DNA of 64,000 nt from JADLGH01 sp964586675. GTDB taxonomy: Bacteria > Desulfobacterota_D > UBA1144 > Nemesobacterales > UBA2774. The translations under genes were made by a program, and so were the position numbers. Every line of letters begins with the position of its first letter. Within the stretch, counting starts at the first letter, position 1. The stretch is taken from positions 62,001-126,000 of the forward strand of contig CAZPHQ010000002.1 in the NCBI GenBank assembly GCA_964586675.1. Reading direction: 5' to 3'. Shown in pieces: positions 8,358 through 18,045 of this stretch. The notes under the pieces were generated by a model, which was given only the letters and a program-made list of their open reading frames with translations, ran no database searches and was not told where the DNA came from.

Positions 8358-9932
8358 ATGAAGCCCGGGCTTTTCGGGAAAATTTCAAAACGCGAGATTC
8401 TGGGCTACGTGGCCGACAGCATCGCCATAGGCGGGCTCCTGTACAGCGGGGTCCGTATAATCAAGGGCGACCTCGGCCTCATAACTATCATACTGCTGAT
8501 AGCATGCATCGCCGCCATATGGCTGAGCTCCTTCTTCTTCTATGCGAAACGTGGAAGGTACGGCAGGCGGGTCGGCAATGCCGCCCTGGCGCTCATTATA
8601 CTCATACCGGCCCTCTCGGCCGCCGGGTATCTCGGCTGGCTGTACTATAAGAACCTCCCGCCGGACAAGGTCATCATTCTCCTCGCGGACTTCGACGGGC
8701 CCGACAGGAAGAAATACCGGGTTACCGGCAATATCAAGGACCAGCTCGAAGAGGCGACGAAGAAATATCCCGACATCGAGGTCGAGCTCCTGAACGAATC
8801 CATCACGTACCAGAGCCCGGACGGCTACGCCCGGAAGGTCGGCGAAGAGAGGAAGGCGAGCATAGTGCTCTGGGGCGAGTACACGGTAAACGAAGACAAC
8901 GTGCAGATGATAGCCCACTTCGAGGTTCTGAACAAGCCCGACATCCTCGACCTGAAGAAGGAAGTGGAGAATATAACAGTCGAAGCCTTGGAGCTCAGGA
9001 ACTTTACCATACAGGAGGAGCTCTCGGGCCGGATGACGTACCTCGTACTCATGACCATCGGGCTTGCGCGCTACGAAGCCGAGGACTACAAAGACGCGAT
9101 AGGATTCTTCTCAGGCGCGATCGACGAGAAGAACATACCGGAGGGCATGGTCGAGCCCGCGGCAATCTATTTTTACCGCGGGAACGCCTACGACTTCGAA
9201 GGAGACTTCGACTCCGCGGTCAGCGATTTAAGTAAAGCCATCGAGATGAATCCCCGTTTCGGCGAGGCCTACTACAACCGCGGCGTCATATACTACAGGA
9301 GAGGTGAGCTCGACCTGGCGATCCCGGATTTCACCGAGGCTATAGAAATCAATCTCGATATTCCTAAGCCGTACTACGGCCGCGGGAGCGCATATTCCAA
9401 GAAAGGAAAATTCGATGAAGCTATCGCGGACTTTACGAAGGCTATCGAGATCGACCCTGAATACTCCGATGCATACAACGGCCGCGGGATGGAATATATG
9501 GAGAAAAAGGACCTGGACTCCGCAATTAAAGACTTCGATAAAGCCATCGAGCTCGAGCCCGACGGCCCACATGCATATAATAACCGCGGGAACGCTTACC
9601 TGTTCAAAGGGCAGCGTGAGGCAGCCGTCGAGAATTTCGCCAGGGCAATAAAAATAAACCCCCGCTTTGTCGAGCCGTACCAGAACCGCGGCATAGCCCG
9701 TTATTTCGAGGGGAACCCCGGCCCCGCCATCGCGGACCTGACGGTAGCCATCGAGCTCGAGCCCGGCAACGCCGCGGCATATTATGTGAGGGGGCTCTGC
9801 TATGCGATGAAGGACGAGAAGAAGTCCGCGGTCGAGGACCTGGAGAAGGTCCTGGAATTGAGCGGCGACCCGGCTTTGAAAGAGAAGGCGGTGAATTATA
9901 TCGAGAAATTGAAACAGAAGACGCAGCCATGA
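8358..9932 (+). CDS. Membrane-anchored TPR-repeat protein
   Basis: This 524-residue protein has three predicted membrane segments near residues 20-35, 42-62 and 72-93. A globular domain of about 100 residues follows, starting KVIILLADFDGP, which resembles nucleotide- or TolB/FlgO-like domains but is not assigned. The rest consists of about seven or eight tandem tetratricopeptide repeats. Each repeat follows a YYNRG-x-Y-x-G-x-x-x-A-I-x-D-x-x-x-A-I-E-x-x-P pattern. TPR arrays mediate protein-protein contacts, so a scaffold at the inner membrane is likely. It stands alone, divergent from the CoA-binding gene and convergent with pbpC. Substrate and partner are unknown. Confidence 0.85.
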   Translation: MKPGLFGKISKREILGYVADSIAIGGLLYSGVRIIKGDLGLITIILLIACIAAIWLSSFFFYAKRGRYGRRVGNAALALIILIPALSAAGYLGWLYYKNLPPDKVIILLADFDGPDRKKYRVTGNIKDQLEEATKKYPDIEVELLNESITYQSPDGYARKVGEERKASIVLWGEYTVNEDNVQMIAHFEVLNKPDILDLKKEVENITVEALELRNFTIQEELSGRMTYLVLMTIGLARYEAEDYKDAIGFFSGAIDEKNIPEGMVEPAAIYFYRGNAYDFEGDFDSAVSDLSKAIEMNPRFGEAYYNRGVIYYRRGELDLAIPDFTEAIEINLDIPKPYYGRGSAYSKKGKFDEAIADFTKAIEIDPEYSDAYNGRGMEYMEKKDLDSAIKDFDKAIELEPDGPHAYNNRGNAYLFKGQREAAVENFARAIKINPRFVEPYQNRGIARYFEGNPGPAIADLTVAIELEPGNAAAYYVRGLCYAMKDEKKSAVEDLEKVLELSGDPALKEKAVNYIEKLKQKTQP

Positions 9933-9965
9933 AGATACGCACCGGTCATCCGGCCCGGATAGCCC

Positions 9966-12347
9966 TTACCTTTCGACCACTTCGACTTTATCCGTCTTTT
10001 CGACCTTGTACGTGACGCTGCCCGACCTTCCCGACGAATCCACGACGACAAGATTGTGTGTGCCCGCTTCGAGCGGTATGAATGTCCGTCTGTAGGGCTT
10101 CGTGGACGCGATGAGCTTCCCGTCCTGGTACCAGTAGAGCATATCGACTTCCTCGCTCACCCTTGCGATGAGCTCGACCCTCTGGTACTCGGAAGGCATA
10201 CCGTTAAGGACGCGGTAGGGGGTCGTTCTATCGGGTGAAACTATCTTGGGAGGGCTTTCGGACGGGACGTCCTTACAGAGGGGACTGAGCGGGGGCATTG
10301 CCTCGACGGACTTTCCCTCGGCCATACGCCACGCGACGAGCTCCGCCGGATACGTCGTCACGGTGCGCGCCTCGTGCGGACGCTCTCCTATACATTCCCC
10401 GAGGAGAAGCTCACCCGTTTCCTTGTCGACGAATATCTGCTTAGAATAGGTATCTCTCTGCAAGCGGGAGACGCCCTTCACGTACGTTACCTTGTCCCTC
10501 TGTCCGCAGTAGGGCGTCGGCAGCATGTGGCTCGACCTGCAGACCTCTATCGTCCCGAGATCGAGACCGTCGGGCATCGCTATTTTAGCACCATTCCCCT
10601 CGATACCGCGAAATAGATCGAAGAGTATAGGAGCCGCGTGCCCGGAGCCGGATATTCCCTTCTGTCCCCTGCCGCCGGGATTGCCGACCCAGACGCCTAT
10701 CGTGTAGCGCGTCGAATAGCCGAGGGACCATGCGTCCCTGTGCCCATAGGAGGTGCCTGTCTTCCACGCGACCTCGGGCACGTCCATAGTGAGAGCCCAC
10801 GTATTCGAAGACATGTCAGGCCGCTTGAGCTCAGCGAGGGCATCCGTGGTGAGGTAGGCGGCTTCCGGAGAAAAGAGCTGAGTTTCGTCGTAGCTTCGCG
10901 AGTCGTCCTCTATCACCTTGAGCGGGCGGTGAACGCCGCCCGACGCGAGCGTGGCGTAGAGGTTCGTGAGATCAAGGAGCGTAACCTCCCCTGCGCCGAG
11001 TATGAGCGGGAGGCCGTACTTGCCGGACGGCCTGTCCAGCGTCGCGAGGCCGCCCTTTAAAAGAAGCTCGTGAAAATCTCTCAGGCCAACCTGGGCAAGT
11101 AGCCTCACAGCAGGGGCGTTCAGGGACAATATGAGTGCGTAGCGGAGCGTTATCTGCCCGCGGTATGTGCCGTCGTAGTTTTCGGCGACGTAGCCCGAAT
11201 AGTCTGTCGGCACGTCGAGGACGTATGTGTCGGGGATGACGAGCCCCTGGTCTATCGCCATCGCGTAGAGGAAGGGTTTTAAAGCCGAGCCGGGCGAGCG
11301 GCGGGCGAGCGCGAGGTTGACCTGCCCGGAATTCTTTTTATCGAAATAGTCAGCCGAGCCGACGAGCGCCTTTAAGCTCCGCGTCTCGTTGTCTATGACG
11401 ACTACGGCGAGGTTTTCTATGCCGTCGCGCCTGAGGTTATCGAGGTGCCTCGCGGCTATCTCCCCCGCTATACGCTGTATGGAGGAATCGAGCGTAGTGC
11501 GCGCTCTCTCGCCCCTCGAAACCTTTTGATAAACGTATTCCGAGAAATGCGGCGCCGAGAACGGCTGTAATTCTCTCTTTACAGGCACGGGCTCCTTCGC
11601 ATATCTTTCGGCTTCCTCTTTCGTGAACACTCCCCTTCCGAAAAGCTGCCCGAGAACCTTGTTCCTCTCGCGGAGCGCAGCCTCGGAATTCCGCGTCGGG
11701 TCGTATGCGACGGGCGAGCGGGGAAGCGCGGTCAGTAGCGCTATCTCGGCCGGGGACAGCGCGCGCGGCGACTTTCCGAAATAAAAATACGAAGCCGCGC
11801 CGACGCCCTCGAGGTTCCCGCCGTAGGGGGCGATGTTGAGATATATTTCGAGGAGCTCGTCGTCTTCGTAATGCCATTTCAGCTGGAAAGCGCGGAAGGC
11901 CTCTTTTATTTTGGAGCTCACGTTCCGGCTCTTGGGCTCGGCCATGCGCGCAATCTGCATGGGTATTGTAGAGGCGCCGGAGACGACCCTCCCTGCCCTG
12001 GCGTTCACATAAAACGCGCGGACGAGCGCGAGCGGGTTCACACCCGGGTGGTGATGAAACCACCTGTCCTCCGAAGCTATGACGGCCTCTACGAGCCTGG
12101 GCGATATATCTTCGAGCCCGACCTCGAACCGCCAGCGGTTATCCTCGGGCAGGAAGAACCTGAGAGGCCTCCCCTGGATGTCGGATATGACCGCCGCTGT
12201 CTTTCTGTGTATCGAGGCCTCGGGAAACGGGAATATGTAATCAGCAAGAAGGAACAGCAGAAAGGCATCAGCAGCCAGTATCGCAGCTGCCAGACACGCG
12301 CCCGCCGCCAGCATCATATAACTCTTCCTGTTTCCGCTCCGCTTCAT
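9966..12347 (-). CDS. pbpC: Penicillin-binding protein 1C
   Basis: This 793-residue bifunctional peptidoglycan synthase starts with a signal anchor at residues 11-38. The GT51 glycosyltransferase domain carries catalytic Glu93 in ASEDRWFHHHPGVN and the motif GASTIPMQ. The transpeptidase domain has Ser354-x-x-Lys357 (SALK), SLN at 408-410 and KTGTS at 529-533. The C-terminal region, with a TPYRVLNGMP-type stretch, matches the PBP1C C-terminal domain. It follows the alpha-2-macroglobulin gene by 14 nt, the well-known pbpC/A2M pairing, and the two are probably co-transcribed. Confidence 0.96.
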   Translation of the reverse strand: MKRSGNRKSYMMLAAGACLAAAILAADAFLLFLLADYIFPFPEASIHRKTAAVISDIQGRPLRFFLPEDNRWRFEVGLEDISPRLVEAVIASEDRWFHHHPGVNPLALVRAFYVNARAGRVVSGASTIPMQIARMAEPKSRNVSSKIKEAFRAFQLKWHYEDDELLEIYLNIAPYGGNLEGVGAASYFYFGKSPRALSPAEIALLTALPRSPVAYDPTRNSEAALRERNKVLGQLFGRGVFTKEEAERYAKEPVPVKRELQPFSAPHFSEYVYQKVSRGERARTTLDSSIQRIAGEIAARHLDNLRRDGIENLAVVVIDNETRSLKALVGSADYFDKKNSGQVNLALARRSPGSALKPFLYAMAIDQGLVIPDTYVLDVPTDYSGYVAENYDGTYRGQITLRYALILSLNAPAVRLLAQVGLRDFHELLLKGGLATLDRPSGKYGLPLILGAGEVTLLDLTNLYATLASGGVHRPLKVIEDDSRSYDETQLFSPEAAYLTTDALAELKRPDMSSNTWALTMDVPEVAWKTGTSYGHRDAWSLGYSTRYTIGVWVGNPGGRGQKGISGSGHAAPILFDLFRGIEGNGAKIAMPDGLDLGTIEVCRSSHMLPTPYCGQRDKVTYVKGVSRLQRDTYSKQIFVDKETGELLLGECIGERPHEARTVTTYPAELVAWRMAEGKSVEAMPPLSPLCKDVPSESPPKIVSPDRTTPYRVLNGMPSEYQRVELIARVSEEVDMLYWYQDGKLIASTKPYRRTFIPLEAGTHNLVVVDSSGRSGSVTYKVEKTDKVEVVER

Positions 12348-12361
12348 GCCTTCCCCATCAG

Positions 12362-15300
12362 TTACTGTTTAAGCTTCACTTCGAACGGCTCACTTATCTT
12401 GCCCGTGAAGCGTATGTTGGGCGAATACATTGCCTCGGCCTGCACAGGCGGAACTGCGAACGTTCCCGGGTTCACGACGCGAAGGAGAGCGTAGAAGTTA
12501 TACCACTTCGCGTCTGGAAGGTCCGTGAATAGCAGAATCCTGTCGTCCCTTATGTCCATGTATTCGGGCTCCGTCGTGTTGCCCGTCGCCCACTTCAGGG
12601 TTTCCGTCGTTTTAAGGCGCGGGTTCTCGACCTCAAATCCCGAGGGGAGAAGGTTTTCTATGACCACGTTTTCGATCGGCCCTGCGCCGCTCTGTATCTT
12701 CGTCCTGACAACGATGAGGTCGCCCTGGGCGATATTCTTCGGGTCGACGGGCGCGCCGTCTCTCGTGAGGAATTCCCTCAGCACCGAAAGGCCTTCTTCG
12801 ACAGGCTTAAAGCCCTTCCGCGTCGGTGTGCCGCTCGTGAGAACTGTGTAGAAGGCGCTCCCGTCTTTATATTCCTCGTTCATGTTTATGACTATGGGCT
12901 TGTCGCCCTCGATGTCGGTCAGCGAAAGAATCTTCTCGCTCTTGAATGTTGCAACCTGCTTCCCGTCGATTGTGACTGTACCCATGAACGGCGGGGCCTC
13001 GGATTGTTTCTTCACGAACTCGCCGATCGCCAGGAGGGCGAACGAGCTCTCCTGTGTCGTCCACCACTGGCTCAGCTGCGCGTCCCTCGACAGCCTGTCG
13101 ACGAGCGCCGGGACCCTCGGGTCATCGGGATTGAGGTCGAGTATCGCCAGGAGCAGTATCGCCCTGTTCCTTATGGTCGAGTTGAAGTTCCCGCCCGTCT
13201 GTCTCGCTATTTCCTCGACGTCGTTCACTCCCTTGAGAAGCTGCTCCAGCACCGAAGCGTCGCCGGAGCCCGCGTAGGCCCCGCCTAAAAGGGCTTTCGA
13301 TTCGACGGTGAGCTCGCCCATGTAGCGGTCCCTTATGAAGTCCATAGATCCCATTTCGGGCTTGCCGTCGCGGCTGAGAACGTAGAGTGCGTAAACGGCC
13401 AGCTCGAGCTCGTTCGTGCTGTATTCGGGCTCCGCCTTGGCCGCGTCCCTCGCGTATGCCATGGCGTTCGAGTAGAGCGAGTCGTCGACGAAGTAGCCGG
13501 CCTTTCTCGCCTCGACGAGGAAGTGGGCCGCGTATATGCTCGCCCAGGGCTCCGCCGACTCTCCTCCGGGCCAGAGCGAAAATCCGCCGCCGTCCATCTG
13601 CATCGACGCGATCTGACGTATGCCGTCCTGAACCAGTGCCGCCGGGTCCGCCCTTTCGAAGAGCGCCGGGTCTATCTCGCGGGCGATGTCGGAGAGATAA
13701 ATCAGCGGGAAGACGCGTGACGTTATCTGCTCGAGGCACCCGTAGGGATACTGGAGAAGGTATTCCAGCTTCCCGGAGAACTGTATGAGCGGAAGCCTGC
13801 TGACGTAGAGGTCTCTCTTTATCCTCCCTGCCCTGTAGGAATCCGAAGCGACAGGAATCTCGAATTTATGCGAGTCCATCCTGCCGATGGCCTCCTCCCT
13901 TTTCGCCGGGAGGTCGGGCAGGACGGGCACGTCCATATCGGACGACGTCGACTCCCCGTTGCCGGAAGCTGTGATGTTTAAAGACAGATCCCCTGTGGCA
14001 TCCTCCGTATCGACGGCGAAATAAACCGTCTTCTCGCCGCCGTCGGGTATCTCCACGTCGAGCGCGGCCTCCTTCGACTGCGGAGAGCCGCCTTTCTTTC
14101 CGGCGCCGTCCACGACGCCGACCGAAGCCGGGCCCGTTATTTTCATGTTGACGGTGATCGCGCCGTCTTTCTTCGTATCGTTCCGTACTGAGACAGGTAT
14201 TATCACGCTCTCGTTAAGTGAGAAGAACCTCGGCACCGTGGGCAGGAGAACGATAGGGGATTTCACCCGCGTGAATTTCTCGCCCGAGCCGAACTCCTCG
14301 CCCCTCGTGGCGACGGCCATGATCCTGACCGCGCCCTGGAACTGCGGCATGTCTATTTTATAGGAGACGTTTCCCTGGCTGTCCGCCTCTAAAGGACCGG
14401 ACCAGAACGCGACGGGTTTTACCCTTCTGATTCCCTGCGTGCTCAGGAACTGCATCTCCTTTCTCGCGGCGAAGCCTCCGCCCGCGGGCGAGAGGCCTAT
14501 GGAGACGTCGGGCAGGAGGAGGGAAAACGTGTCGTAGGCGGCGACTTCGAGCGCCAGCTTTCTGTAAAAAAACGTGAACGGGTCGGCAGTCTTCTGATCG
14601 ATGAGCTGCAGTATCCCCTCGTCGACGACCGCCACCGTAACCGTCACCCCGGGAAGCGTCTTTACGCCTACCTCAAGCGGTGTGAGGGGCTTTATCTCCT
14701 CGGGGGCTGTTATCTCGACGGATGCCTTGTTGGCCGTCCGGTCGACGTTAATCGGAATCGCTCCGAACGCCCTGCCCGCCGAGCCGGGCTCGAGCTCGTT
14801 CACACCCCTGACAAGCGTCGCCGTAACATAAGCGTTCGGCCTGTACTTGTCGCTTACGGGGATTTTTATGGCGGCCGTGTTGCCGTCGATGCTGTAGGTT
14901 TCCGTGTAGTAGACCTCGTCCCTTTCGACCGTGACGAGGAGCTTTCCTGAAAACGGCGCTCTGACCTGAAGGTTGGCGGTTTCGCCCGGCATGTATTCCT
15001 TCTTTTCGAGGTCGAGCTCTATCCGCGCGGGATTTTCGACGGCCCACGGAGAAAAGCCCCATCCGCTCGCGTAGAACTGCACCTGCGTGGAAGAGCCGCC
15101 CTTCGGATCGGTCAACACGACCCTGTAGCTCCCGAACTCGGGAGGCGTGACTGTGAAGCTCCCTTTCGGCGAGCCGCCGTCCAGGGAGAAAGCGTTTACG
15201 AGGACCGAATCGCGCTTGGATTCGTACGCGTAGTTCCCGGATGCCGTTCTCCGGAGGACAGTGTTCCACACGTCTTTATAGAACTCCGCCTTGAGACCGC

Positions 15301-17878
15301 CGGTATTAACCTCTTCCGTGCCCTCTCCCTTCGTCGCGAGTGCGACGTATTCGAGCTCGACTTCCTTTCCGGGCTCGGCGTACTTCTCAGGGTCTTTCAG
15401 CTTGAGACCGATATAGTAAGGATAGGGGTCGACGTTTATGCGCCGGGTCGCGTTCACACCGCGCCCGCCCGTTTCCTGAACGCGCGCCGATACCTGCGCC
15501 TGAAGCGACGACGGAGGCCTGAGACCGTCGGGTATGGATGCAGTGAAGCTGGTATTGCCGTTGGCGTCGAGCGTGCCCTCGCCCCTGAATATCTCCTTCG
15601 ACTCGAAGGTCCTGTCCTGGTTCGTGAAGACGTAGCCCTTGTAATTTTCGGGGAGGAACGGCCTCTCGACGAGGTCGACGAGCGTTTCGACGGAGAGTCC
15701 CGAGGCTGGCGGCCCGAAGAGATACGCGCTCGAGACGCCGTACTTGAGCTCTTTTCCGACGCCGACAGCCGACTCGTCTGTTTCTATCCTCACCCTTATC
15801 CGGTCGGGAATGAATTCCTCGACCTGGAACATGTACTGCCCTATAAGCTCGTCGCCCGCCCTGACTTCAATCGTGTTGTTACCCGTCGGCGCGAACTCCG
15901 GTATGTCGATGGAGAAAGAGACCATTCCCTGCGGGCTCAGGGTTTCCTTTATCGTCCTCGCGACGCGGCCCCTCGCGTCTATCTGCTTCAGTATTATCGG
16001 CATCGGCGCAGGGGTGTTGAGGTTGGCGTCCCTGACTATCGCTACGCCTTTGGCTGTTTCGCCCGGGCGGTAGATGTCCCTCTCGCCGTACACGTAGGCG
16101 CTATAGCCCTGGAGTGACGGCACGGCGCCGCCGACGTCGAGGCCGGAGGTGTCTATGAGCATGTTGTCGAGAATGAGGAAGCTGAAGTCGCCGCCCTTCT
16201 GCACGGTGATCATATAGGGCCTGCCTTTCTTATCGTCCCCGGCGGCTTTGTCCGTCTCGAATATACCCTTCGAGTTGGTAGTCCCGCTTGCGATAAGCTG
16301 GTTCTTGTCGCTCAGGATCCTGACGTTCGCCCCCGAAACCGGCTCGAGATTAGAGAAGAAGCTGGCCCATACGAGGAACCCGTCCTTCCCCTTCTTTGCG
16401 ACGATGCCGATGTCGGTTATCAGCACCCATTTCTGTACGCCCTGATATTGCCCCTGCGGCAGTATGCCGACCTGGTAGAGCCCGGGCTCGTTCTCCGGGA
16501 TATATTTCTTGAGGTCGAGCACAGTTGTTACTTCCTGGTTCTCCCTGTCGGCGATCTTGAAGCCATAGGCCTCCGCGACCCGGCCCCCGAAGAAATCCCC
16601 GATGGAGCCCTGGTAGAACTCGTCCCTCCACACGGAATATCCGTAGGACCGGAAGAGGAAGAAGAGGTTATTGAGGTAGACCTTGTCCACCGTTAGGTCC
16701 ACTGTATTTATGTTTATGGATTTAAGCGCGACCGCCTTCGTGCCCTTTGAATCGAGGAACATGCCCGGGCTTTCGAATTCGATAGTCGGGTCGAGATTCG
16801 CGAACTGGATCTCCTTCTTATACTCCTCCCGCAAGACGGCGTCGTCGAGCGCCGGCATCCCCTGCGCGATCTTGAGATTGTATTTCTTTCCCGGCACGAA
16901 GTCGCCCGTCAGAATGAGATCGTTGCCGACTCTCTTTACGGTATAGCTCACGCCGGGCTCGACGGAGATGTAGTCGGACGCAATCTCCGGGCTTACGAAC
17001 GAAGAGAAGCCAATGGTGATCGACGACTTCGGATATGAGGATTTCGGCTCGGCGGTTCTTACCGCGAGCTTGTCCTTGGAGCCGAGGGTTATCTTTTCGA
17101 TAAAATCGTCCCCGAGCTTAACGTTGCCGTCGGTCGGCGTCAGGTCGCCGACTATGACGAGCTCAAAACTCCTCTCCGCTGCGGCCTTTTCGAGAGGTCC
17201 GCTCCGCCATTTCATCGTGTTGTGCCAATATTCGGTTATGAGCTTGATAGGCACTTCCTTCGTGCCACCGCCCTCGCCGATTTCCCTCAAGGATATTTTT
17301 CTTGTGAGGACGTTGGGATCGACTGGGTAATTGAAGTCCACCGTTCCCTCGAGCGTAACCGTGTTCTTTTCGTCGGGGACCGGGTCTTCCGAAACGGAGG
17401 CCTTCGTGATCTTGAACTTGTCCGTCCGTATGCTGAACTCGGTTTTTCCGCCGAGCGTTTCACCCGGCTTTAAAAAAGCCTCCGGATTGAGCTTGATCCT
17501 GTAATCGGTGGCCATGTTGAACCGCCAGGAGGCCTGGAAGGTGAGGACGTTCGGGGATTTCCACTGCCACGCGCCGTTTACTGACGGGGTGATGGTTCCC
17601 GGATCGCGCCCCAGTATCTCGCCCGTATCGTCCTTGCCTACAGGCTTATTGAATATGATGTCGACGAAGGCGTTATTTTCCTTGTCGAACTTGACCTCGA
17701 CGACCGATACGTCGCCCGCCGCCGGCTTCTCGGCTGCTTTTTCAGTGGCTTCCCCGGGGAGCTTGTCCTTGAAAAGAAAAACCCCCATCACGAGGGCTAT
17801 AAGCACCAGTAGCGCTATGGCGATATTCTTCGGGTCTTTATACTGCGGCTTATTTCCGTTATCCTCTGTATTTTCCAT
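12362..17878 (-). CDS. Bacterial alpha-2-macroglobulin family protein
   Basis: This very large protein of 1838 residues belongs to the bacterial A2M family, periplasmic protease traps thought to guard the cell envelope. It has an N-terminal membrane anchor at residues 18-38 with no lipobox cysteine, followed by successive macroglobulin domains. The thioester motif GCLEQ is intact, with Cys1381 and a downstream alpha-helical domain. A bait-type region lies near the centre. GGAGAGG precedes the ATG by 7 nt. Most Gram-negative A2Ms are lipoproteins, whereas this one appears anchored by a transmembrane helix. It pairs with pbpC, consistent with joint defence and repair of the wall. Confidence 0.95.
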   Translation of the reverse strand: MENTEDNGNKPQYKDPKNIAIALLVLIALVMGVFLFKDKLPGEATEKAAEKPAAGDVSVVEVKFDKENNAFVDIIFNKPVGKDDTGEILGRDPGTITPSVNGAWQWKSPNVLTFQASWRFNMATDYRIKLNPEAFLKPGETLGGKTEFSIRTDKFKITKASVSEDPVPDEKNTVTLEGTVDFNYPVDPNVLTRKISLREIGEGGGTKEVPIKLITEYWHNTMKWRSGPLEKAAAERSFELVIVGDLTPTDGNVKLGDDFIEKITLGSKDKLAVRTAEPKSSYPKSSITIGFSSFVSPEIASDYISVEPGVSYTVKRVGNDLILTGDFVPGKKYNLKIAQGMPALDDAVLREEYKKEIQFANLDPTIEFESPGMFLDSKGTKAVALKSININTVDLTVDKVYLNNLFFLFRSYGYSVWRDEFYQGSIGDFFGGRVAEAYGFKIADRENQEVTTVLDLKKYIPENEPGLYQVGILPQGQYQGVQKWVLITDIGIVAKKGKDGFLVWASFFSNLEPVSGANVRILSDKNQLIASGTTNSKGIFETDKAAGDDKKGRPYMITVQKGGDFSFLILDNMLIDTSGLDVGGAVPSLQGYSAYVYGERDIYRPGETAKGVAIVRDANLNTPAPMPIILKQIDARGRVARTIKETLSPQGMVSFSIDIPEFAPTGNNTIEVRAGDELIGQYMFQVEEFIPDRIRVRIETDESAVGVGKELKYGVSSAYLFGPPASGLSVETLVDLVERPFLPENYKGYVFTNQDRTFESKEIFRGEGTLDANGNTSFTASIPDGLRPPSSLQAQVSARVQETGGRGVNATRRINVDPYPYYIGLKLKDPEKYAEPGKEVELEYVALATKGEGTEEVNTGGLKAEFYKDVWNTVLRRTASGNYAYESKRDSVLVNAFSLDGGSPKGSFTVTPPEFGSYRVVLTDPKGGSSTQVQFYASGWGFSPWAVENPARIELDLEKKEYMPGETANLQVRAPFSGKLLVTVERDEVYYTETYSIDGNTAAIKIPVSDKYRPNAYVTATLVRGVNELEPGSAGRAFGAIPINVDRTANKASVEITAPEEIKPLTPLEVGVKTLPGVTVTVAVVDEGILQLIDQKTADPFTFFYRKLALEVAAYDTFSLLLPDVSIGLSPAGGGFAARKEMQFLSTQGIRRVKPVAFWSGPLEADSQGNVSYKIDMPQFQGAVRIMAVATRGEEFGSGEKFTRVKSPIVLLPTVPRFFSLNESVIIPVSVRNDTKKDGAITVNMKITGPASVGVVDGAGKKGGSPQSKEAALDVEIPDGGEKTVYFAVDTEDATGDLSLNITASGNGESTSSDMDVPVLPDLPAKREEAIGRMDSHKFEIPVASDSYRAGRIKRDLYVSRLPLIQFSGKLEYLLQYPYGCLEQITSRVFPLIYLSDIAREIDPALFERADPAALVQDGIRQIASMQMDGGGFSLWPGGESAEPWASIYAAHFLVEARKAGYFVDDSLYSNAMAYARDAAKAEPEYSTNELELAVYALYVLSRDGKPEMGSMDFIRDRYMGELTVESKALLGGAYAGSGDASVLEQLLKGVNDVEEIARQTGGNFNSTIRNRAILLLAILDLNPDDPRVPALVDRLSRDAQLSQWWTTQESSFALLAIGEFVKKQSEAPPFMGTVTIDGKQVATFKSEKILSLTDIEGDKPIVINMNEEYKDGSAFYTVLTSGTPTRKGFKPVEEGLSVLREFLTRDGAPVDPKNIAQGDLIVVRTKIQSGAGPIENVVIENLLPSGFEVENPRLKTTETLKWATGNTTEPEYMDIRDDRILLFTDLPDAKWYNFYALLRVVNPGTFAVPPVQAEAMYSPNIRFTGKISEPFEVKLKQ

Positions 17879-18045
17879 GTTTTGTCCTCTCCGTCCTTAA
17901 ATAAACTGCAATATTATCACATCCGGCCCCGAATCCGCTATGAGATTATAAACCACCTTAACCCGGGTTTCATAGAGAATTTAAAGAACTATGGGTAACT
18001 ATCGACATATACCGCTACCGCGCAGATGTCCCGGGGGAAGTGGCC

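Noticed and set aside
12362..17878. Long antisense frames within the alpha-2-macroglobulin and other GC-rich genes
   Set aside because: They are Arg/Pro/Ser-rich frames of the kind GC-rich coding DNA produces, without family motifs or ribosome sites.
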